Assembly: GCA_025201375.1 (NCBI GenBank)
Contig: JAIWZP010000003.1
Location: 992,001-1,056,000, forward strand
Direction: 5' to 3'
Length of the DNA stretch: 64,000 nt
Source of the DNA: Gongronella butleri
Taxonomy: Eukaryota; Mucoromycota; Mucoromycetes; Mucorales; Cunninghamellaceae
Every line of letters begins with the position of its first letter. Positions within the stretch are counted from its first letter, which is position 1. The notes beneath the pieces were generated by a model. It made no database searches. It worked only from the letters and a program-made list of their open reading frames with translations, and was not told the DNA's origin. Position numbers and translations under genes: made by a program. Below, piece by piece: positions 46,996 through 56,776 of this stretch.

Positions 46996-47475
46996 GACCG
47001 CTTTTGAAAAATTCAGGGGTCACTCAGGGGTCACACATTTCGAACTCAGAAAATGCCAAATTTGGGGAATTTCGAACTCCGAACGATCAATGCGTCCCAA
47101 ACAGGTAACTCCGACGATTTGTTATTGGCAGACAAAATGGCAGCGCGCCTCTACAGCTTTTAGAAAAATGCCTAAAAAGTGACGCATGAACGCCGATCGA
47201 CTGGAAAAAGTGCCCACTTTGATTAAAATTATTTTTTCACCAATTTATTTTTGACATTTTCCCAAAATAGCAATTTTATATTTTTGTGCACTGTTGAATA
47301 AAATGGTGGGTGGCTGCAGAAATGACCGATGCAAAGATTTCAAGCCCAATACGACAGCGTGCTGCAAGTCATCCCATTATACACTGTACGTACCGGTAGA
47401 TGCTTTGCCTCCTGTTTGTTACAGTAGTAAATCAACTACAGTACAGTAAATCTGCAATAAAAATCACGGGTCGAC
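46996..47475 (+). repeat. Dispersed repeat family B, copy B2
   Basis: Direct copy of 13745-14235, 33 kb away. The first 200 bp are the best conserved, including the doubled CAGGGGTCACT and GACGCATGAACG(A/C)CGATCGACT. In B2 several TACAGTA motifs have been gained near the end. Confidence 0.5.
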
Positions 47476-48110
47476 TTTACATAGAGTTTCCGCGTTGTCA
47501 ATTACAGTATGCAAGACGCCAAGAAAAAAAGAGGCCATGACCCATCCCTCCGAGTTGCGGTATGAGCAGTTTTTGTAGCACTTGCTTGTATACCGTAGTT
47601 GTACCTACAGTATTACAGTAGAGCAAACTTCAATTTTGAGCGAAATGAGCAAATGACCCAGTGCTTGAAATCCAGAAATTTGACATGCATGCATTTCAGA
47701 CATTGTGGTGTGCACGTCAGAAATGACGCCTCGCAAGGTCATGCCGGTCTGAAAAAAAAGACGTCAATGATGGCTGTGGCGTGTGGCCGCGTTGCATCAA
47801 TCGTACCTTGGACAAAAAGAGTGGTCCAAGCAAGCAAAAGGGGTGTTTCATTGTGCTCACGCTAGTGACGCCACGCAAGGGTGATGACTGATACTGTATG
47901 CCTGACTCCAATTGAAACTGAGTGACGCGCGACTGCGGTGCTGCTGCTTTTATTTTCAAAAAGATGCTCTATGATACAAAGGGGGTTGAAAAAATGGAAT
48001 CTAGCATACAAACAAGGGATGCACGGGTGCGGGTGGGCAGAAAGAGGTAGGGGAGAGTGTGCGTGTGGTTGACAGATGTGGTGGTGGTTTTTCGGGGACG
48101 TGTTGAAGCT

Positions 48111-48768
48111 TTACAGGCGCGTGATCTCCTTTTGCACGGCCTCCTCAATGGACTGGATCGAATTGGCGAATTGGACCTTCTTCAAATCGCGGACGAGGGT
48201 GGAGGGCAAGGACGAGGTATCTTGGAGCAAGGCCTGGACAGACGGCGAGGAGCGGTCCTTCATGACGCGGGCGAGCGTCTTGGTGACGGACGCCATCTTG
48301 AGATCGTTGGGGCCGTCAATGTACTCGATGACGGCCATGGGCGCATTATCGCCATAACGGCTGCCGATGCGCTGCATGCGCGTGTAGCCGCCCTCGCGTG
48401 TGGCAAAGCGCGTGGCAAGGTCGCCAAACAGCTTGGGGATCGTGACAGTGGGTTTCTAAGGAGAGGTAAAACCCGTCAGCAATGCAAAACAAGAAACAAA
48501 TCGGGCCAATTGCTGCCCAATTCCTTTTTTTTCCTTTTTTTTTATAATTGTTTACCTTCAAGTAGGCGATCGCACGCTTGCGAGCGTCGACGCTGCCGTT
48601 CTTGCCGAGGGAGACCATGCGGTCCGCAATGGGCTTGATCTCCTTGGCCTTGGCGACAGTGGTCTCGATGCGACCGTGCTCGATGAGTGCCGAGACCAGA
48701 TTGCGCAGCAGGGCATTGCGGTGCGAGGAGGTGCGATTCAGGCGACGAACGTGTTTGCCGTGGTGCAT
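48111..48768 (-). CDS. MRPL8: Mitochondrial large-subunit ribosomal protein bL17m, 185 aa
   Basis: Exons 48768-48556 and 48455-48111 (558 nt). The bL17 core is plain: MHHGKHVRRLNRTSSHRNAL, NLVSALIEHGRIETTVAKAK, then TREGGYTRMQRIGSRYGDNAP and AVIEYI. This matches bacterial L17 and yeast Mrpl8 near the exit of the large subunit. A C-terminal extension of ~75 residues is typical for fungal mitochondria. It diverges from IBA57 across 230 bp. Confidence 0.5.
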
Positions 48769-48998
48769 GGTGGACTAAAATGTGAAAAAAAAGAGAGAAC
48801 AATGAAAAGAAGAGGGCAACCAAAACAGATTTGGCAGGGTGGCTGCTTTTGCAAGCGGCCAATGCAGGAGCAATATTCAATTCCCGCCGGACTGGTCCGG
48901 TCCTGCGGCGACAAGCATAAAACGAGCGGGGATGACCAATTGTGCCCTGGCTTCCTCTTTTTTTCTTTTTTTTTTCGTTTCTCTTACATTATAATAGT

Positions 48999-50367
48999 AT
49001 GCGACCTTCTCTGTGTTGCAAGCTTAGTGTGCGTGCGCCTTCTGCTGTGCTTGGTGTGCCGCGCGTGTATGCACCTCGTCGCCGGTTCTTTGCCTCGGAC
49101 GCTTCTGCGCCTGTGGCGGCGGCGGTGGGTGAGTTGGACGCTGTGCACGCGGGTCACCATTATGCAAAGATCCCGGGACGCGAGCTCTTGTCGCTCGAGG
49201 GGCCAGACGCGCTCAAATTTTTGCAAGGACTTGTGACAAACAATATGCCAGCCATTGCATCTGGGGGCGATGGCCTGTACACGGCATTTCTGACGCCACA
49301 GGGCCGCATGCTCTACGACGTGTTTGTGTACCCCGTGAATGTGGGCGAGAACTTCCCGCACCCGCGCTTCATCCTCGATTATGGCGCCAGTGACACCACG
49401 TCGCTGCTAAAGCACCTCAAGCGCTATATTTTGCGCGCAAAGATCAAGATCCAGCCTGCCACCGACCAATTCGACCTGTATCACGTCTGGGGCAAGACGC
49501 ACGCCGCAGCGCACGCGTCAAACATCCCTGTTGGCGGCCTCATCAAAAAAGAACAGCGTCTCACCGACATTGGTTGTATCGATCCGCGTGTTCCAGGCTT
49601 TGGCTATCGTGCTGTTGTTCCAAAAGATCAGGGTAAGGCGCTTTACAATGGAACGAACGCGGCCAGACAATCATGTCTTGAATTTTTTTTTTTTCATTTA
49701 GACATTGGCAGCATCGTGAGCAGCGACTACTCGGAATTGCCTGCGTCTGAATATTCCATCCGCCGCATTCTGCACGGCGTCCCCGAAGGCATTGACGACA
49801 TTTGGCCAGAGCAGGCCCTGCCATTGGAGTGCAACCTGGACTATATGAATGGCGGTAAAGGACTGACAATCAAAAAGCAAATACCTGAAATGCTGACGTT
49901 TTCTTCTTTTTTTTTTTTTTAATAGTGGACTTCCGCAAGGGTTGCTATGTTGGACAGGAATTGACGATCCGCACGTATCATACCGGCGTTGTGCGCAAGC
50001 GCGTGGTGCCTGTGCAGATTTACAAGGATGGTGACGCGTAAGTTTTGCGTTTTTCTTCGCGTTTCTGCCTTTTTTTTAACACTATTTAATGAATAGCGTT
50101 CCGCAAGAGCTCCAAGTGGACCGATCAATGGACCTGTCGCTGGCGCCTCAGAGCGACATCAAGCCGGCCGACGGGTCCAGCAAGCGCGCCGTGGGCAAGA
50201 CGGGTTCGAGTGTGCATAATGTTGGTCTGGCGCTGATGAGGCTGGAGCAAGTGCAAAAATGCGTGCAGGGCGAGCCCCTGCCCCTCAAAGTCAATGGCAC
50301 AGACATGCTTGTGCGCCCTTTCTTGCCCTCGTGGTGGCCCATCGAGCAGGAAGAAGGCGACGCGTAA
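48999..50367 (+). CDS. IBA57: IBA57/CAF17 mitochondrial iron-sulfur assembly protein, 389 aa
   Basis: Exons 48999-49632, 49702-49854, 49926-50037 and 50097-50367 (1170 nt). The N-terminus ([20 protein letters not shown], then RRRFFASD) is a mitochondrial presequence. A GcvT/YgfZ-like fold follows: [33 protein letters not shown], and the family signature [10 protein letters not shown] with its Cys, split by the second-last intron. Iba57 works with Isa1/Isa2 to make [4Fe-4S] clusters for aconitase and lipoate synthase. Confidence 0.5.
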
Positions 50368-50649
50368 TTTTTCGCCGTGCTTTTGAAATGAATGATCTTT
50401 TTTTTTTAGAATTCACTTGTATTTTATATTAAAAACCTGCTGTTCCCGAGTAAAGTGTACTGAGAGGAGCACGAACAAACATGGAATTCCCTGGCAAAAT
50501 CTATTAAAGCGGCAAAAATGGATATTTTACGCTGATGTCTGATGGAACTTGCCAGCAAGGCGCTGAAGCGCTCGGAAACACATGTCATCGCGAAATGGCG
50601 AGCTGGAAATCCCGTATGGGGCGTGATTTTACCTGCGAATAAAAGTCCA

Positions 50650-51400
50650 TTGGCACAGTACATGCAAATTAAAATACAACCATGACGAGCCCCGAAAACC
50701 AAAATTGAAAACATGGGTCTGCAGAAATACTCCAAACTTGCACACAAGAGAGATCATATGGGGAAACCACGAAAAATGCCAAAAACAGGCAAGGTTTGTT
50801 TGCTCGATGACGAGCAAATCTGAATCTTAAATTAAATTTCAACAGCAAATAGTACGGGAAAAACGCGCTCATAGAGCTGTGCCAGCGCGTCTACTAGCAA
50901 GCGGCACTCCAGGCGTACGGGTTTGAATAGAAACAGACGCGTGTAACAACTCGTTGGAAGCGGTTTTTTACGCGTCGAAAATTGTCTACGATTTTCAAAC
51001 TGCATAAGAATGGCCAAAAAACCACTTTTTTCAGCGATCACTGGTACCTACACACGCTTCAAGTTGTACTCTTTCAGGCGAGATAACTTTCAAGGCGATG
51101 CAGCGAATTTTCGTTGAGTTTGACTTGAGGTGAAAAATCGCATATTTTCGCGAAATACGCGACACCCAGTCAGTGGACCCTGTTTTTTTATTGCATTTCT
51201 GTCGGTTATCAAGGTGTGCTTACCATGTGATTGAAAGGCGTGGCGATCTGAGGACCTAAATTTCTCAGTTTTCACCTCCTCGACTTCACCCCTTGGAAAA
51301 TCCATCATTTTCAAAAATCGTGGTTGCGCGCCATCCAGTGATTGTAGCGCCCCACGGGTGGGCTCATTTGCTCGAGAAACATCGGAATAACTGGTTCAAT
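50650..51400 (+). repeat. Dispersed repeat family A, copy A3
   Basis: Colinear with A1: CCAAACTTGCACACAAGAG, GAAACCACGAAAAATGCC, GATGACGAGCAA, GCGTCTACTAGCAAGCG, AATTTTCGTTGAG, CAGTGGACC, TTTCTGTCGGTTATC and CCTAAATTTCTCAG. Identity is clear but well below perfect, so the family is old. Confidence 0.5.
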
Positions 51401-51952
51401 GAGCTGGTTTTCTTGAAGGATGCAATTTTATTAACAAAACACCAGATTACAGCTAAATCGCTCCAAATGCGAGTTTATCGACAGCCACATAATTGGTCCC
51501 CATTTTTTATTGCATAGCAAGCGGTAGAAAATAACACAGCACATCTGTTGCAAATTTGGTTCTCGAGCGCTTTAGAAGGGTTGGACATCAGCGCATCAAA
51601 ATACAAAAACACAGCTTTTCAAGATTGCAAGAGCATTACAGTGATGCGACCTCTATTGAATTTGGACCAGTTGCGTCTTATGGCTTTTGGATTCATTATA
51701 CCAAAATTGAGATTTGAAGGCTTACCATTGGAAAAAAAAAGATGAGTGAAAGCCTGAATCTCAAAACTGTACTTGCTAGGCATCTATGCGGATCATTCAA
51801 TTCAAACATGACATGACATGTTTAAATTGACAATGAGTGCCTTGGAAGAGAATGCAAAAAAAAAGGATCGCTAATCCAGGCAAAACACGGCGTCTTTTTT
51901 GGCTTTGACGCGAAATGCAAAATAACAAAAAAAGAAATTTGTCAACAATAAT

Positions 51953-52016
51953 GATAATTACAGCACCTGGAATAATGATTGGTATGATTAACATTATTCC
52001 AGGTGCTGTAATTATC
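51953..52016. repeat. Perfect 25-bp inverted repeat with 14-nt loop, plus a half-site
   Basis: Arms 51953-51977 and 51992-52016 are perfect reverse complements built around AATTACAGCACCTGG; the loop is ATTGGTATGATTAA. A third copy of ATTACAGCACCTGG sits at 52138-52150 after an A-run. Could be a tiny MITE-like element, a protein-binding dyad or the stem of an RNA. Confidence 0.5.
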
Positions 52017-52610
52017 CTCCCTCTTGTCCGCCATTGCCACACATTCAGACCTCTCATCATGACGTCTGTTTCAGAACCTCATTCCCCCCTTTTCTTTATT
52101 GATACCAATAAAAATGACGTTCCAATGCAAAAAAAAATTACAGCACCTGGTATTCCCGCATGATCTCTCACTGCAGTACTAACCAGGCCGTACTATGGAT
52201 CGCTGCAGAGATCGGACGGGATCTGGCGCTTTCATAGTCGTATGGCCGTAACATGAATGTTTTTGAGAGCGGTTCATCGCGTCACCGCTTTCCGGCAATT
52301 CGGCCACCGAAACTCCGATCCAATAAAAATGCCTAAAATGTTAATAAATGGCTGTGATTGGCTGATTGTGGATTCGCGTGATGTTGTGGCTTGATTCAGG
52401 GACAAAGTGTCCATTTTCGTGACGAGATGCTTCAACATCGCGCTTCAAAGGGCTGCCATTGGCGTCCAATGGTGTGTAAAAGACACGGCGCAACGGCAAT
52501 TGACAAATGACAATAACAAAACACAGATTCACATTCGCAAAAACTTCAGAAAACAATGAACAATCTATATTTAATTGGTTTTAAAATGTACAGGGAAAGG
52601 ATTTTCTTGT

Positions 52611-53860
52611 CTATGCAAGGAGAGGTGGTGACGTGATCAAGGCATCGGCGACAATACCGGACCAAAGGATGCCGCCGGTCCATGTGTTGCTCTTGAATTT
52701 TGCCCAACAATCGGCTGGTGAGTCGTAATTGACGGTGCGCAGCTGCCACGTGAGATGCGCGGCTGTTCCGAGGACACTGATCATGTAAAAGGGGAGGCCC
52801 TGGCCGTTCATGTAGCCAGCGAGAGCAGTCATGGAGACAAACGTGGCGGAGAAGCCGGTGAGCCATTGGTTTGTCTTTTCGCCAAAGCGCAGAGCCGTCG
52901 ATTTGACGCCGATTTTGACATCGTCCTTTTTATCCTGGTGCGCGTAAATGGTATCATACACCAGGGTCCAAGCGACGCCGCCGGCGTACAAGGGGCCAGC
53001 AACGGCCAGATCCAGCCCGCCCGTCATGGCCGACCAGCCAAGCAGCGCGCCCCAGTTGAACGCGAGGCCAAGCACTGTCTGCGGCCAGTACGTGACGCGC
53101 TTCATGAGCGGATACGTGACAACAAGCGACAGAGACGACGCGCCCAGCAAAATGCTGTAGTTGTTCAATTGCGTCAATACGGCAAGGCCAACCGCGAGCT
53201 GCCCGCCCAGAAACGCAATTGCTTGCTTGGGCGACACGGCCCCCGACGCAATGGGGCGCACCTTGGTTCGCTCCACCTTGTCGTCAATGTCCCTGTCCCA
53301 CAAATCGTTGATTGTGCACCCGGCACCGCGCATCGTGATGGCACCCGCGCCGAACAACGCCAGCATTGCCGCCGTGCTGCTCACCGTCGCTTGCTCATGG
53401 AACGCCGCCATCGTAATGCTCCATGCTGCATTAAAAAACGAAAAAATGCAAAAACAGAGCCATTGTATAAGCAGAAGTCCCATTTTGCCCCCATTTCCCC
53501 CATTTCCGTTAGGTTACCGCAGGGCCAATACAGGAGCCAGGTACCAATTGGCTTGTCAATTCGTGTCAAAAAGGCATAGGGAGCCCAGGAAGCCGGCAAA
53601 TAATCAATAAAATTGTTGTAGCGCACACGTTCAGGCTTTTGTGGCTGTTGGGGCTGCTTTTCTTCCGTTTCTGACGACGGCTGCACGATCAAGTGCTGTT
53701 TATGCTGGATCCACGGGACAACCACTCGCTTGACCGTTGGGCGTGCAAAGCCTCCGAAGAGCGCCGTGCGCCGCAGTGGCTGTGTGGAGAAAAGAGATTT
53801 TTGCAGCGTAAGCGACACGCGCACCGGCCGAGCACTATGGACACAGCGTGACAGGAGCAT
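52611..53860 (-). CDS. COQ2: 4-hydroxybenzoate polyprenyltransferase (ubiquinone synthesis), 385 aa
   Basis: Exons 53860-53518 and 53425-52611 (1158 nt). A mitochondrial presequence ([19 protein letters not shown]) precedes a UbiA-type membrane enzyme. The conserved motifs are [14 protein letters not shown], the first Asp motif [19 protein letters not shown], and the second [17 protein letters not shown]. There are multiple hydrophobic segments. It joins the polyprenyl tail to 4-hydroxybenzoate in the inner membrane, an early step of coenzyme Q synthesis. The start was chosen as the first Met before the Arg-rich presequence. Confidence 0.5.
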
Positions 53861-54044
53861 AATATGAAAAAGACAATAAAAGCACAAGAGGGGAACAAAA
53901 ATGGGCAATTGGAGGGCCCTGGTAAAAAAAAAAAAAGAAAAGGCAGCGGGTGCACAAATAGCCGATTTAGTGGAATTCCGCCCTCGTTTCAATTTGTGCT
54001 CTTCCTTTTTTTCTCTACTACTTTTTGTACTCTTTATTCACACT

Positions 54045-54700
54045 ATGGACGCGGTGGTCGCTCAAGTCACGGATATCTTTTCCACGCTGCCCGAGGGCAA
54101 CCTGCCAAAGTGGCTTCTGTTCACGTCGGCGCTCGGGATCTTCAACAGCATCCAAAACTTTTGCACCGACTCGTTGACACGGCGCGTGTATGCTGGCAAG
54201 CCTGATCAGGGTAAAAGCTCCATCCACTTGAAATGACTCCTCATTGAATCGCCTGTAATGCGTCTAATGCCTGGCTTTTTCGCTTTTTGCGTCTAGTCAC
54301 GCCTCTCAGTGGCCGTTTGTTTGCCACGTGGACCTGGTCCGTCAGCATGATCCGCATCTACGCCGCGTTCCACCTGCAGCACCGCTTGTAAGCGCGCCAA
54401 TTGGCCCATGATTTTCGCTTGAAAGCTCAATTTTCGCGTTTTTTTTCTTCATTTTTAGCATGTACGACCTGGGCATCTGGACGTATGTCATTGCTTTGAC
54501 TCATTACCTTGGCGAGTTGTTTGTCTTTGGCGGGTGCAAGTTCAACGGGCCCTTCATGTCGCCCCTGGTTGTTGCTGGTAAATCAGAAAATGCGGATTTG
54601 ATGCACAAATCATGGCGCTTACGCGATTTTTTATTCTATGGCAGTGTCGTCGTTGGTGACCATGACCATGCTTCGCGACGATTATGTGAAATTCGATTAG
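54045..54700 (+). CDS. ERG28: Ergosterol biosynthetic protein 28, 143 aa
   Basis: Exons 54045-54210, 54297-54387, 54459-54577 and 54645-54700 (432 nt). Signature parts are NLPKWLLFTSALGIFNSIQN, VTPLSGRLFATWTWSVSMIR, YAAFHLQHR and TYVIALTHYLGELFVFGGCK. It has about four membrane segments. Erg28 is the ER scaffold that holds the C-4 demethylation enzymes (Erg25, Erg26, Erg27) together. It diverges from COQ2 across 184 bp, so the two may share a promoter. Confidence 0.5.
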
Positions 54701-55303
54701 GGCGCCGCGGGCCAATTCTTTTAGAAACTCGAGTGTGTATTTAACGACTTTTTAAAAAAAAGGAGAGTCGCGCTGCTGTGTGGCGCTTAAATTTCTCAAA
54801 TGCAAGAATGCTGAATGATGCAGGAAGGACATGTAGAAAAAAAAAAAGAAAAAAAAGGGGGACAAAGGGGCCATTGGCTACGTAAAATGATGCGAGCAGA
54901 CGAGAAAGGGGGCCATTTTATACGCCATGGGACGTCCCAAAATAGGAGGAGCTTGTGCGTGTGAGATGACGCGCGAGGTCCCCATCGAGACTTCTAAATT
55001 TGATTCATGGAAAACAGAGAAGATCACAATGACCTTGTGCAAAAAGGGGTGAGAGTTGTACACGAGCAAGCTCCCTATGCTTTTGGGCCCTTTTTTTTTT
55101 TTTCGCTCACACTGTGTGGGATCAATTGAAAATTCAACGCGGGAAAAAACATCATCCATCGAGAGTGCCCCATCGGTTCGCCCAGCTGCAGCGAGATAAA
55201 AAAAAATAAGGGTGACGCCTAATTTTTTTTTTGTTTTTTTCTCTCTCTTTTCTTCACCTCTTTTCTTTTTCTTATTTCTCTTTTTTTTCATTCCCCTTTT
55301 ATC
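54701..55303. other. Intergenic region, no gene seen
   Basis: 600 bp with A- and T-runs. Nothing repeat-like was recognised. Confidence 0.5.
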
Positions 55304-56323
55304 ATGGTAAGAGCATCGTTGTCGGCGCATCAATTCGTCCCGTCGGGCTCGGAGGGCGCGTAAAAAAAAAACCTCATCCACTTTTTTGGGTAATTTAGAC
55401 CAACACGACATTGACGGATGTTGAAGTCAAGCAATTGCGCGCCTGCTACGACTCGTACACGCACGGCCATGGCATGACCGCAGCCACGCTGGCTGAGATC
55501 TATCGCAAGGCCAAGGTGCCTGTCAACCAAGAGGAATTGGAGCGCCAGGTAACGGAGAAAACATAGAACGAGCGCCCCATCGTCTCTGATTCTCTCCTCC
55601 CCCCTTTTGTTTAGATCGCCGCCGCTAGCTCCAAGAAGAATGGCAAGCTTGACTTTGACGACTTTCTCGCCGTCATGACTCGTGTAAGTGAAGGAGAGAC
55701 AGGGAGACGATATGAGACGGGGGAGACGTCATTTTGTTGCGATCGGGGATCTCTCCTTTTTTCTTTTCTTTTTGGTCATTGATCCGACCATTGGAAGTGT
55801 GAATACGAGAGACAAAAAGGGGGCGATGACGATGCGACGGATGCAAGGCGGGTCGCGCAAAAAGAACACGTCTTTGCTTACATGTCCGCTTTTTCCATTG
55901 GTTTTAGCAATACGAGACTAACCCTGAGGAAGGCGCTGGCAAGGTGTTCGCTCAATTGGATGCCGACAATGACGGTTTGATCTCCAGCGAGGACTTGGAG
56001 CGCTGCATCAAGGAATTTGGTAAGGAAACAAAAAGCGAAAAAGACCCATTTCAGGAGCGATGTCTCACAAGGGCGCGCCGTGGGACAATAGGTGAGAACG
56101 TGACCCAAGAAGAGCTCAAGGAGATGGTCCTTGCCGCGGACGTCGATGGCGATGGCTTGATCAACTTTGAAGAATTCCTCAAGGTCATGGTAAGCGTATT
56201 TAAACAAATGAAAGCATGATCGCAAAACGTGTTTTGGACCCCTTTTTCTCACCTGCTCCCCCTTTTTTTCTTGTTCCACCCCTTGTCCACCAGACGCCCT
56301 CCAAGGTCAATGGCCAGAGATGA
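55304..56323 (+). CDS. Calmodulin-like EF-hand protein, 153 aa
   Basis: Exons 55304-55306, 55399-55548, 55615-55683, 55908-56019, 56092-56189 and 56294-56323 (462 nt). Exon 1 contributes only the ATG, an arrangement also known from calmodulin genes. Four EF-hand units can be traced. Hands 3 and 4 have canonical loops ([24 protein letters not shown]). Hands 1 and 2 have lost key acidic residues ([22 protein letters not shown]), so only two Ca2+ sites are expected. This resembles calmodulin-like or myosin light chain proteins more than true calmodulin. Confidence 0.5.
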
Positions 56324-56776
56324 AGAGTTTTGTCCTTTTTTCCCACTGTACCACCTTCGTCTTTCTATTTTAATTATCAATCACCCGGGCTAGCCTCATT
56401 TCCTCGCTCTCCCATCCCAACCTTGTAAAGCCAGGGTCATCTGATGAAAATAAAGGCGACAACGCTACATACAATAATCATTTGGTCTTGGGAAAATCGG
56501 CAAAAACGCATGGTCGGCCTCGTCCGGGCTGGCTGAGCATGAAATCTTGCCGTGGCAACGCGTGATTTTTTTTTTTTTTTTTTTTTTGCAAATAGGGAAC
56601 GTGTCAGGATCAGGTTAATTCTATTTTGTTGCTTGCAAGACGCGGCCCGACAGGTAGAAGACGCGTCAGGAGACGCGACTTATTTTATTTTCACTGATTT
56701 GCTAAGAATGACGAAAAAAAAGAAGCACTGATCCGTCTAATTGCATGAAGCAAAGAAGGAAAAAAGGCTGCAGTAG
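56324..56776. other. Convergent intergenic region
   Basis: 450 bp between the EF-hand and PCK1 stops. An AATAAA lies at about 56449, and GACGCGT words at about 56666 and 56675. No gene seen. Confidence 0.5.

Larger units (their letters stand above)
44084..48110. other. 4-kb gene-poor island with repeats B2, C1 and C2
   Basis: No ORF here has convincing coding bias. It holds an A-run of about 27 bases (45051-45077), the C1/C2 direct duplication, repeat B2 and the densest TACTGTA/TACAGTA clusters of the window (45740-47640). The last ~470 bases are the 3' flank of the bL17 gene. Confidence 0.5.
50368..52610. other. Intergenic region with repeat A3 and a perfect hairpin
   Basis: 2.2 kb with no convincing gene. 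Contains family A copy A3 and the 25-bp inverted repeat at 51953-52016. The last ~250 bases are the 3' flank of COQ2. Confidence 0.5.

Noticed and set aside
51797..52163. Short ORFs reading ITAPGI on both strands
   Set aside because: They are a by-product of the perfect hairpin at 51953-52016.
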